Assembly (NCBI GenBank): GCA_037129475.1
Contig: JBAXUY010000064.1
Span: 1-16,447, forward strand
Direction: 5' to 3'
Length of the DNA stretch: 16,447 nucleotides
From: RGVT01 sp037129475
GTDB lineage: Bacteria > Planctomycetota > Planctomycetia > Pirellulales > UBA1268
In this document: piece by piece, positions 8,745 to 15,056 of the stretch
Numbering within the stretch: the stretch's first letter is position 1
Layout: each line of letters opens with the position of its first letter
The notes under the pieces: generated by a model
What the model was told of the DNA's origin: nothing
Seen by the model: the letters and a program-made list of their open reading frames with translations, nothing else
Database searches by the model: none
Program-made: the position numbers and the translations under genes

Positions 8745-9062
8745 TCAGGCCTTCTGCGAGCAGATGAACAGCGCGTAGAACGTGAAGCCTTCGATGAGGG
8801 CCGCAGCGATGATCATCGCCGTCTGAATGCTGCCGGCAACCTCGGGCTGCCGCGACATGCCTTCATAGGCGGCCGACGCGAGCTTGCTGATGCCGTAGGC
8901 GGCACCGATGACCACGAGACCCACGCTGAAGGCCGACGTCAGGTCGATCAGCGAGCGGCCGGCAGCCTCTTGGGCACTGGCCACGTCGGCGCAGAAGAAT
9001 GCGACGGCGACGGCGGCAACGGTGACGAGCGAGCGGGTCGAGAACAGGGATCGGATCATCAC
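8745..9062 (-). CDS. atpE: F0F1 ATP synthase subunit c, with signal-peptide-like N-terminus
   Basis: 105 aa from GTG at 9062; an ATG follows at 9059. AAGGAG lies 9 nt before the GTG, so either codon can serve. Residues 1-30 (MMIRSLFSTR, hydrophobic core, ADVASA) look like a cleavable signal peptide, leaving about 75 residues, the normal c-subunit size. The two membrane helices are about 43-66 and 80-102 with the polar loop RQPE at 71-74. E91 (LIEGF) is at the ion-carrying carboxylate position, 20 residues after the loop Arg as in E. coli. I58 occupies the place of the Na+-ligand Gln of Ilyobacter-type rings, which argues for proton coupling. The protein forms the rotor ring of F0. Two hairpins follow the gene and may raise its relative expression. 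Confidence 0.95.
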   Translation of the reverse strand: MMIRSLFSTRSLVTVAAVAVAFFCADVASAQEAAGRSLIDLTSAFSVGLVVIGAAYGISKLASAAYEGMSRQPEVAGSIQTAMIIAAALIEGFTFYALFICSQKA

Positions 9063-9152
9063 TGGATCAAGCTCCTTGAAATACGAGGGACCGAACGGGT
9101 GTCCGGGGGGAAACGGAAAATCGAAACGAAGACGGATGGAGAGGCCGAAAGC

Positions 9153-10223
9153 CTAATGCTGGTGTACCGCCGCGCCAATGAAGAGTGCGGAAAGGAAGGT
9201 GAAAATGTAGGCCTGCAGGAACGCCACGAAGAGTTCGAGCACGCTGAACAGCGTGCTGCTCACGACGCTGATGCCGGTCACGGTGGCCCACAGCCCCATC
9301 GAGTAGGTGGCAGCCGCCGAAATCAGCCCCATGATGCCGAGCAGCACGAGGTGGCCGGCCACCATGTTCGCGAGGAGTCGGACCGCGAGGATCAGGTGCT
9401 TGATGCACAAGCCCAGCATCTCGATCGCGAAAATCATCGGCTTGAGCAGGATCGCCAGGGGAAGCGGCAGATCCATCGACGGCACTTGGTTCTTAAAGAA
9501 CCCGAAGAAGCCGAATTTCAGCATGCCGGCCACGATCACGCTCAGGAACGTGACTCCGGCCAGCGCGAGCGTGACCGAGAACGACGCCGTCGGCGAGCCG
9601 GCCCAGGGCACCATGCCGAGCAGGTTGCAGCCCAAGACGAAGAAGAAGAGCGTGAGCAGCAGGGGCACGAACCGATCGCCGTCGTGTACCTCGCGATGGA
9701 CGTGCACCGCAGGGCCGCCGGCACCCGCCAGGGCCACGTCGCCGTGCCCATGGTGGCCATGCTCATGATGACCAGGCTCGTCGTGGCCGCCGTGGTCTCC
9801 ATGGCCGTGGTCGTGGCTGTCGATCGCCGGCCGGGCGATCTGGTCGCGCACGAAGAGGATCATCGCCTCGAACAAATTCGCGAACGCGCCCTTGGCCGGC
9901 TCGCCCGAATGGAGCCGCTTCGCGAGCCGGCTGAAGAGCAACAGCAGCACGGCCGCCAGCAGCAGTTCGAGCAGCATGTATTTCGAGATGCAGAAGCCGC
10001 TCTTTTTTTCGTACAGGCTGTCAAGCGTGCCGAATGGCTGCGGGATCAGGATCTTGCCGTCCATCGCCTGGTTGAACTCGGCGACGTCCGTGATGTCGGG
10101 GCGGGCTTCCCGGAGGAACGCGGGCACGTCGTCGAGCGACCGCCAGCCGTGGCGCCAAAACGCCTTGGGGACCTCGAAGTAGTACGCGTCCTTGAGGTGG
10201 TAGATCGGGTTGTGGTCGGACAT
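9153..10223 (-). CDS. atpB: F0F1 ATP synthase subunit a, with histidine-rich loop
   Basis: 356 aa from the ATG at 10223, much longer than the usual 240-290. There is a soluble N-terminal extension (1-80) before the first membrane helix (about 82-99). The loop after it contains a His-rich insert at 137-161, with 11 His in 24 residues, then a second His patch VHVHREVH at 173-180. Next come RFVPLLLTLFFFVLGCNLLG (184-203) and the remaining helices. The essential proton-channel Arg is R282 in AVRLLANMVAGH. H291 and E330 occupy the E. coli E219/H245 positions in swapped order, a known natural variant, and Q337 matches Gln252. By homology the insert lies in the cytoplasmic loop between helices 1 and 2. 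The gene is 85 bp after the AtpI-position gene and 90 bp before atpE. Confidence 0.96.
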   Translation of the reverse strand: MSDHNPIYHLKDAYYFEVPKAFWRHGWRSLDDVPAFLREARPDITDVAEFNQAMDGKILIPQPFGTLDSLYEKKSGFCISKYMLLELLLAAVLLLLFSRLAKRLHSGEPAKGAFANLFEAMILFVRDQIARPAIDSHDHGHGDHGGHDEPGHHEHGHHGHGDVALAGAGGPAVHVHREVHDGDRFVPLLLTLFFFVLGCNLLGMVPWAGSPTASFSVTLALAGVTFLSVIVAGMLKFGFFGFFKNQVPSMDLPLPLAILLKPMIFAIEMLGLCIKHLILAVRLLANMVAGHLVLLGIMGLISAAATYSMGLWATVTGISVVSSTLFSVLELFVAFLQAYIFTFLSALFIGAAVHQH

Positions 10224-10308
10224 CGCGAAACTCGTTCCTCACGGACCTGCGCGGGGGCCGATCGGCCGCCCTCGAGCCGTGGAGTGTGCGGGATCGGCAC
10301 GCCCGCGG

Positions 10309-10737
10309 TCAATTCGCGTCCGTGCCGCCGCGGCGCCGGGCCCCTGCCCGCTCACGTATGATCATTCGAATCACTTCGGCCGCAAGCGCGGCCAGATAAA
10401 AACCGACGAGAAATTCTCCGGCGCCCGCATCCGCCAGCGGTCGCCCGCCCGTCTGCAGCCAGCCCAGGGACACGAGCGCCGGAGCGAGCCGCAGGCTCGT
10501 CGCTGCCAGCGGCGCGGTCACTCGGCCTGCGGGGCTCGTCGAGCGAACCTGGCCGACGGCCCAAGCCGCCGCGCATCCCAGGCCGCAGACGCCGGCCGCA
10601 AACGCCACGGCCCGGCCCCGTTCCGGAGTCGCCGGGCTCGCGACCACCGCCGCGACCGCCAGGACGGCAACCACCGCCAACGGGATGATGATTCCCGCCG
10701 TCGCAGAGCCTTCAGGTGCCTGACGGATTTCGTTCAT
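10309..10737 (-). CDS. Membrane protein in the AtpI position of the ATP synthase gene string
   Basis: 142 aa from the ATG at 10737, which overlaps the stop of the preceding small gene (ATGA). Four hydrophobic stretches are visible (about 14-34, 44-64, 76-96 and 107-128), separated by short Arg- or Pro-containing loops. The tail RERAGARRRGG is strongly basic. Size, four-helix topology and position upstream of atpB fit the poorly conserved AtpI family, which helps assemble the c-ring. I cannot point to a diagnostic motif, so the assignment rests on context and topology. It would be in the inner membrane and probably translated together with the AtpZ-like protein. Confidence 0.75.
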   Translation of the reverse strand: MNEIRQAPEGSATAGIIIPLAVVAVLAVAAVVASPATPERGRAVAFAAGVCGLGCAAAWAVGQVRSTSPAGRVTAPLAATSLRLAPALVSLGWLQTGGRPLADAGAGEFLVGFYLAALAAEVIRMIIRERAGARRRGGTDAN

Positions 10738-10958
10738 TGCATCCTTCGGTCCGAGCCGCCCCTCAAGCGAGCGAGGATGGCGATCGCCACGGCGAACCCG
10801 GCAGCCAAGCCCGCCGGCCCAAGCCAGGTCGTCGCGAGCCTGGCGTCGAGCCAGGTGCCCACGACGCCGGGCAGAAACATCGTCAGGCCGATCGCGATGA
10901 TGCGGGCGGCCCAGCCCATCGCCTCGCCGATCGAAGACTCGTCTCGTCGCTGACCCAT
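10734..10958 (-). CDS. atpZ: AtpZ/AtpI-family small membrane protein
   Basis: 74 aa from the ATG at 10958, the first gene of the ATP synthase string. Residues 15-33 and 46-65 form two membrane helices joined by GTWLDARLATTWLGPAG. That follows the AtpZ pattern of a short Gly-containing helix, G-x-W-L-D, a Thr/Pro loop and a Gly-rich second helix. AtpZ is known to act with AtpI in F-type ATPase assembly and has been proposed to be involved in Mg2+ handling. The stop overlaps the next start by 4 nt. A purine-rich GGGAGG lies about 19 nt upstream, too far for a normal ribosome site, so the start is moderately secure. A later in-frame ATG at residue 14 would remove only the polar N-terminus. Confidence 0.7.
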   Translation of the reverse strand: MGQRRDESSIGEAMGWAARIIAIGLTMFLPGVVGTWLDARLATTWLGPAGLAAGFAVAIAILARLRGGSDRRMQ

Positions 10959-11049
10959 GCTGCGAGAATAACTCGCCTCCCGCCTTTTCGCCGGGGGACC
11001 GTGCGGCGTTCGACCCCGGCCGCCCCATGTCGTTATCGTTGGGGCCAGT
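10959..11049. promoter_or_regulatory. Divergent promoter region between the ATP synthase string and corA
   Basis: This 91-bp gap separates two divergently transcribed units, so promoters for both must lie here or just inside the genes. A 7-bp inverted repeat (GCCGGGG at 10990-10996, CCCCGGC at 11014-11020) with a 17-nt spacer sits in the middle and could be an operator or a cruciform. No convincing -35/-10 pair can be named. On the minus strand, TATTCT about 15 nt before the AtpZ-like start is the best -10-like match, without a clear -35. Confidence 0.45.
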
Positions 11050-12144
11050 ATGGCCACTCGCAAACATCGCCGCCGTCGCCGCCGGGGCCCTCGGTATGGC
11101 TCTGCTCCCGTGCCGGCCGACGCCCTGGCCTCCGGCCAGCCCACAGTCCTGCGGCTCGTGGGATGTGACGGCACCACGACGCAGGAAACCGTGGTAACGG
11201 CACCCCAGGAACTCACGATCGCCCGCGAGAAGTGGCCGGTCGTCTGGCTCGACGTCGACGGCTTCGGCGACGCCGGCCTGATCGGGACCGTCGGCCAGGT
11301 GTTCGAGATCGGCGAACTCGCCCTCGAGGACGCCGTCACGCCCGACGAGCGGCCGAAAGTCGAAGTCTTCGGGCACCAGGTGCTGATCGCCGTCCGCATG
11401 GCCCGGTTCGACGGCGAGGCGATCGTGACCGATCCGATGGCGATCTTTCTCGGCGACCGCTACGTGATCACGTTTCATGACCGCACGGTGCCCGACGGGT
11501 TCGCCAGCGTGCGGGAGCGCATCCGCCACGGACGCACCCGGCTCGGCCACCTCGGGGCCGACCATCTCTGCGCGCTCCTGCTCGACGCTGTCATCGACGG
11601 CTACTTCCCGGTGCTCGAGCAGTTCGGCGACCGCCTCGAGACAATCGAGGAGGAGGCCCTCGACAACCCCACCCGTGGGCTGCTCGGTCAAATCCACGAC
11701 GTACGAACCGACCTGATGTCGCTCCGCCGTGCGCTCTGGCCGACCCGCGACGTGCTCCACGCCCTGGGCCGAGAGCCGACCACCTTCGTGGGCGACCACG
11801 CCCGTCAGCACTTTCGAGACAGCTACGACCACACGATGGAGTTGCTCGACCTCACCGAGGGGTACCGCGAGATCGGCAGCGATCTGCGCGACATCTATCT
11901 CGCGAGCATCAACAATCGGATGAACGACGTGATGAAAGTGCTCACCGTGATCGCCACCGTCTTCATGCCGCTCACGTTCATCACCGGCTACTACGGCATG
12001 AATTTCGACACGAGTTCCCCCTGGAACATGCCGCTGCTCACGTTCCGCTACGGCTCGCTCGTGGCGCTTGCGATCATGGCGGCGACGACGGCGGGCATGG
12101 TCGTCTTCTTTTGGCGCCGCGGCTGGCTCCGCCGTTGGCATTAG
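11050..12144 (+). CDS. corA: CorA-family Mg2+/Co2+ transporter
   Basis: 364 aa from the ATG at 11050, with GGGG 5 nt upstream as a weak ribosome site. The large cytoplasmic funnel domain (about 30-290) contains LEDAVTPDERPKVEVFGH (92-109), a CorA hallmark, and the long stalk helix (about 255-315). Two C-terminal membrane helices follow: about 298-315, ending in the selectivity motif Y-G-M-N at 315-318, and about 335-354. The short basic tail RRGWLRRWH faces the cytoplasm. The Arg-rich N-terminus (RKHRRRRRRG) is not part of the fold. The protein forms a pentameric Mg2+ (also Co2+/Ni2+) channel in the inner membrane. It is divergent from the ATP synthase genes and convergent with the cyclase gene, ending 18 bp from it. 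Confidence 0.95.
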   Translation: MATRKHRRRRRRGPRYGSAPVPADALASGQPTVLRLVGCDGTTTQETVVTAPQELTIAREKWPVVWLDVDGFGDAGLIGTVGQVFEIGELALEDAVTPDERPKVEVFGHQVLIAVRMARFDGEAIVTDPMAIFLGDRYVITFHDRTVPDGFASVRERIRHGRTRLGHLGADHLCALLLDAVIDGYFPVLEQFGDRLETIEEEALDNPTRGLLGQIHDVRTDLMSLRRALWPTRDVLHALGREPTTFVGDHARQHFRDSYDHTMELLDLTEGYREIGSDLRDIYLASINNRMNDVMKVLTVIATVFMPLTFITGYYGMNFDTSSPWNMPLLTFRYGSLVALAIMAATTAGMVVFFWRRGWLRRWH

Positions 12145-12162
12145 AGTGCGGCGTGCAAACCT

Positions 12163-13338
12163 TTACGCGCGGCCCAGAAGGAAGTGCGTGCGCATCGTGC
12201 CCTTGCCCTTCACCGTGATCTCGCCGCGGTCGGCGAAGCGGAAGGTGTCGCCGAGCAGGTCGCGGGTGGCCTCCGAGAGGTGGATCCGCGAGGGCTCGCC
12301 GTGCGACTCCATGCGGCTGGCGAGGTTCACCGTGTCGCCCCACAGGTCGTAGCTGAACTTGTGGCGGCCGATCACGCCGGCGGCGACGGGCCCCGAGTGG
12401 ATGCCGATGCGCAGCTCCATCGCGAGGCCGCGCGATCGCATCACGCCGCGAAATGCCTCCTGCATGCCGAGGGCCATCGCCGCCACCGCCTCGGCGTGAT
12501 CGTCGCGGGGCACGGGCAGGCCGGCGACGGCCATGTAGGCGTCGCCGATCGTCTTGATCTTCTCCACGCCGTGGGCCCGGGCGAGGTGGTCGAACGCGGA
12601 GAAGATTTCGTCGAGCATGGCCACGAGATGCCGGGCGTCGACGTGCTGGGAAAACTCGGTGAAGCCGCACAGGTCGGCGAACAGCACGGTGACGCAGGCG
12701 AAGCTCTCGGCGATCGAGGCCTCGCCATTCTTGAGCCGTTCGGCCACCTTCTCCGGGAGGATGTTGAGCAGCAGGCGCTCCGACTTCTCCTGCTCGCGCT
12801 TGAGGTCGGCGAGCGAGCGTTCGAGGGCCTCGAAGGCGGCGTTTCGCTCGAGAAGCCGCTGGTAGGCGTCGGAGTGGACGCGGATCCGGGCGACGAGTTC
12901 CACGGTGTCGGGGAGCTTCACGAGATAGTCGTTGGCCCCGGCGTCGAGAAGCTGGGCCTTCACGATCGACTCCTCCCTGGCGGAGAGCACGATCACCGGC
13001 ACCTGGGCGGTGGCCGCGACCGATCGGAACCGGCGCACCATGTCGAGGCCGTCGATCCCCGGCATCACGAGGTCTTGGAGGATGACCGTGGGCCGGAAGG
13101 CGACCGCCGCATCGAGGGCCGCATCGGCGTCGCGGCAGAACTCGAACGCCATGTCGGGCTGGTCGGCAAGCATCCGCCGCACCGCCTCGCCGATCATGGC
13201 CTGGTCGTCGATGAGCAGAACGCGGTGCCCGCCGGGGGTGCGGACGTTCGCGATGGAAGAGACGGGCATCGGCATGGAAGAGGAATCCCGCACGCAGCGA
13301 GCGTATCGCCGCGAGACGCCGTCCGTCCACACAGTCAT
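12163..13338 (-). CDS. Response-regulator receiver / class III adenylate cyclase fusion
   Basis: 391 aa from the ATG at 13338; an ATG at 13275 (residue 22) is equally possible, since neither has a strong ribosome site and the receiver begins near residue 38. The receiver domain (38-155) has the acidic pair D44-D45, phospho-acceptor D89 (LQDLVMPGIDG), S119 and K141. A coiled-coil linker (157-205) ends in LLLNILPEKVAERLKNGE, typical before class III cyclase domains. The cyclase domain (212-391) has metal-binding D222 (FADLCGFT) and D266 (KTIGDAYM), adenine-selecting K262 and D331, and N338/R342 in WGDTVNLASRM. The Lys/Asp pair predicts cAMP over cGMP. It is a soluble cytoplasmic signal converter; no partner histidine kinase lies in the window. 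Confidence 0.93.
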   Translation of the reverse strand: MTVWTDGVSRRYARCVRDSSSMPMPVSSIANVRTPGGHRVLLIDDQAMIGEAVRRMLADQPDMAFEFCRDADAALDAAVAFRPTVILQDLVMPGIDGLDMVRRFRSVAATAQVPVIVLSAREESIVKAQLLDAGANDYLVKLPDTVELVARIRVHSDAYQRLLERNAAFEALERSLADLKREQEKSERLLLNILPEKVAERLKNGEASIAESFACVTVLFADLCGFTEFSQHVDARHLVAMLDEIFSAFDHLARAHGVEKIKTIGDAYMAVAGLPVPRDDHAEAVAAMALGMQEAFRGVMRSRGLAMELRIGIHSGPVAAGVIGRHKFSYDLWGDTVNLASRMESHGEPSRIHLSEATRDLLGDTFRFADRGEITVKGKGTMRTHFLLGRA

Positions 13339-13373
13339 GCTGCGGCACTCATCGAATTCTCACGAAAAGCACA

Positions 13374-13393
13374 AGGAAAACTTGCGTTTTCCT
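13374..13393. repeat. 8-bp perfect inverted repeat between cyclase and DUF1559 genes
   Basis: AGGAAAAC (13374-13381) and GTTTTCCT (13386-13393) are separated by TTGC. It lies 36 bp upstream of the cyclase start and 113 bp upstream of the DUF1559 start, inside the divergent promoter region. It could be a regulator-binding site or a hairpin in a leader RNA. It is AT-richer than its surroundings. Confidence 0.55.
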
Positions 13394-13457
13394 CATGTTC
13401 GCCTCGCGATCGAATGAGAAAGTCTTGCCAGCGGATTCGCCCGAGTGGCGGACCTGT

Positions 13458-13511
13458 CCGTCGCCCCACCTGCCCCTCACCCTCCCGATCGAAAGGATCC
13501 CCCCAGTGACC
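13458..13511 (+). promoter_or_regulatory. Conserved leader and start region of the first DUF1559 gene
   Basis: These 54 bp align without gaps to 15003-15056 before the second DUF1559 gene, with 45 identical positions. The block holds CCGTCGCCCC, a CCTCACCCTC pyrimidine tract, the ribosome site (GAAAGGATCC) and the GTG start with ACC. A further shared block, CTCATGTTC, lies at 13392-13400 (14931-14939 in the other copy). Conservation upstream of the start codon suggests a shared leader, duplicated with the gene or constrained by function. Confidence 0.7.
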
Positions 13512-14654
13512 ACAACGCACCGTGCCCTCCGATTCCGGCGTGGTTTTACACTCGTGGAACTGCTCGTCGTGATCGCGATCATCGGCGTGCTCGTCGGCCT
13601 GCTTCTCCCGGCCGTGCAGGCTGCCCGCGAAGCCGCTCGTAAGTCGAGCTGCAAGAACAACGTCAAGCAGATGGCGCTCGGCGCGCTCAACTACGAGAGC
13701 GGCCAACGGAAGTATCCGACCAGCGGCGAGGGCAAGGACTTCAACGACTCCGCCAAAGACTGCCTCAACGTGATGTCGTTCTTCACGCAGGTGCTCGCCT
13801 ACATGGAGGAATCGGCGCTGGCCACCAAGTGGCAGGTCAATCGTCCCTACTGGGATGCGACGGCATCGGGCGGTGCGAGCAACCAGCAGCTTGCCGCACA
13901 GCGGATCAACGCGTTCCTCTGCCCGAGCAACAGCATCACGAAGGACGAGTTCGGTGGTGCGAACGGCGCCGCCGGGAGCGGTCGCTACTACGGGCAGACC
14001 CACTACATGCCGGTGGCGTACACCGACCTCAGTTCGACCGACGGCACTCGCCAAAAGGCTTCCGCGTCCTCCCGGGGCGCATACAAGCAGGGGTTGCTGT
14101 CGTACGATCAGACGACGACGACTGCACATGCCGCCGACGGCACGAGCAAGACGATGATCTTCGTTGAGGATTCAGGCCGCGACCGCGTGACCGGTGGCAA
14201 GCGGCAGCCGACGATCGGCGGCAACACGAAGTGGATCCGCTCCGGCGGCGGATCGCGGGCGTTCATCGCGTCTGGCGATGCGAACTGGACCGACGGCGCG
14301 AGCCCGGAAATGCCCGCGGGCGACGGCGTGGCAATCGGCACCTGCCCGAACCGGTGGGCCGATCCTGACAACGCCAGCGGCGTGTCGGGCCCGCCGATCG
14401 AAGAGAGCTCGACGACCCGGACTCAGACGATCATCAACAACGACAAGTTGCCGATCGGTGGTCCGTCGAACTGCCTTTGGTCGACCAACAACTGCGGGCC
14501 GAACGACGAACCGTTCAGCACGCACGTCGACGGCGGCGCGATGGCCGGCTTCGCCGACGGCAGCGTGCACTGGCTGAACGAGAATCTCGACGTGCACGTG
14601 CTGCGGCAGCTATCCGATCCGTCAGACGGCGAGCAGGCCAAGGACTACGAGTGA
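13506..14654 (+). CDS. DUF1559 prepilin-type protein (copy 1)
   Basis: 382 aa from the GTG at 13506, chosen because an AAGGA ribosome site lies about 9 nt upstream and the second copy has the same arrangement; the frame is open to an ATG at 13395. The N-terminus RFRRGF-TLVEL is a type IV prepilin signal: cleavage after G13, F14 as +1 and E18 as +5, then a hydrophobic helix (14-34) ending LLLPAVQAAREAARKSSC. The DUF1559 body follows, with NAFLCPSN, SKTMIFVEDSG and the C-terminal NNCGPNDEPF...H...DGSVHWL. The C-terminal H-X9-DG motif has ten residues between H and DG here, one more than usual. Such genes are greatly expanded in planctomycetes. The protein is probably exported and membrane- or surface-anchored; its role is unknown. 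Confidence 0.93.
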   Translation: MTTTHRALRFRRGFTLVELLVVIAIIGVLVGLLLPAVQAAREAARKSSCKNNVKQMALGALNYESGQRKYPTSGEGKDFNDSAKDCLNVMSFFTQVLAYMEESALATKWQVNRPYWDATASGGASNQQLAAQRINAFLCPSNSITKDEFGGANGAAGSGRYYGQTHYMPVAYTDLSSTDGTRQKASASSRGAYKQGLLSYDQTTTTAHAADGTSKTMIFVEDSGRDRVTGGKRQPTIGGNTKWIRSGGGSRAFIASGDANWTDGASPEMPAGDGVAIGTCPNRWADPDNASGVSGPPIEESSTTRTQTIINNDKLPIGGPSNCLWSTNNCGPNDEPFSTHVDGGAMAGFADGSVHWLNENLDVHVLRQLSDPSDGEQAKDYE

Positions 14655-14656
14655 GC

Positions 14657-14681
14657 CTGGGCGGCCCGTCGGGCCGCCCAG
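14657..14681 (+). terminator. GC-rich hairpin just after DUF1559 copy 1
   Basis: A perfect 11-bp stem CTGGGCGGCCC / GGGCCGCCCAG has a GTC loop and begins 2 nt after the stop codon. No T-tract follows directly, so it alone is not a typical intrinsic terminator. It may protect the mRNA end or act with the terminator at 14702-14740. Confidence 0.55.
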
Positions 14682-14701
14682 CCCACGCCGAAAAGCCGAT
14701 A

Positions 14702-14740
14702 CGGGGCCGCGGGGCACTCCCTCGCGGCCCCGGCTTTTTT
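14702..14740 (+). terminator. Intrinsic terminator of DUF1559 copy 1
   Basis: A 13-pair stem with one G-U pair (14702-14714 with 14720-14732; core GGGGCCGCG / CGCGGCCCC) encloses a 5-nt loop. It is followed after GC by six T residues (14735-14740). It lies 48 bp beyond the stop codon at 14654 and should separate the two DUF1559 genes into independent transcripts. Confidence 0.8.
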
Positions 14741-15002
14741 CGGGCGGCCGCGAGCCATGAGCCGTAACGCCTTCTGCCAGTCCCAACTCGGCTTGCGCAA
14801 GTGCCACGGCGCGTGAGGGCCAAAAATCATCGGGACAGACCCCCGAGCAGGGTTCACCGCGCGAACGAGGTTGGCAAGCCTCCATTGGCAGGTGCCGCTC
14901 ATCGCTTTTTTGCCAAAAGTTTACGCAGGTCTCATGTTCCGCTCACTGGTGTCTTGCGGTTTTCAAGGATGCTTGGCGGAGATCTCCCCGCGGCGAACGG
15001 TT
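14741..15002. other. Intergenic stretch: repeat copy and probable promoter of DUF1559 copy 2
   Basis: No gene is seen. The stretch contains one copy of a small composite repeat (14791-14826) and a GGGACAGACCCC segment (14833-14844). Short GGGACAGACCCC-like sequences recur in many bacterial genomes near REP-type elements; that link is only a recollection here. The AT-richer part around 14910-14940 (TTTTTTGCCAAAAGTTTACG, then CTCATGTTC) is the most likely promoter area for the second DUF1559 gene. It shares CTCATGTTC with the first copy's upstream region. Confidence 0.5.
14791..14826. repeat. Composite short repeat, copy A
   Basis: A mini-hairpin GCTT-GCGC-AAG(T) is followed by GGCGCGTGAGGG (14808-14819), two variable bases and AAAAA. 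The same arrangement recurs at 16370-16406. It sits downstream of the first DUF1559 gene, as the other copy sits downstream of the second. The GGCGCGTGAGGG core is identical in both. Confidence 0.6.
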
Positions 15003-15056
15003 CCGTCGCCCCGCCTGTTCCTCACCCTCGTGTTTGAGAGGATCCCACCAGTGACC
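15003..15056 (+). promoter_or_regulatory. Conserved leader and start region of the second DUF1559 gene
   Basis: Ungapped 54-bp match to 13458-13511 (45 identities), including CCGTCGCCCC, CCTCACCCTC, the GAGAGGATCC ribosome site and GTGACC start. In this copy the CCTC tract could base-pair with the GAGAGG of the ribosome site, but the pairing is weaker in the other copy, so a riboregulatory role is not established. Confidence 0.7.

Noticed and set aside
9062..9062. Sodium-type c-ring
   Set aside because: The Na+-ligand Gln position in helix 1 is Ile58 and the carboxylate is followed by Gly, which matches proton-type rings.
7293..10361. Very long plus-strand open frame (1022 codons) opposite atpB-atpH
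   Set aside because: It is antisense to firmly identified ATP synthase genes, has no recognisable domain and shows repetitive His/Arg/Glu composition expected of a GC-rich shadow frame.
10734..12141. Long minus-strand frame opposite corA that runs into the AtpI-position gene
   Set aside because: Only the last 142 codons (from 10737) read as a membrane protein; the rest is the antisense of corA and lacks any motif.
14871..15050. Upstream ATG start for DUF1559 copy 2
   Set aside because: The 60 added residues cover the promoter and leader conserved with copy 1 and would bury the prepilin signal; the GTG at 15051 has a proper ribosome site.
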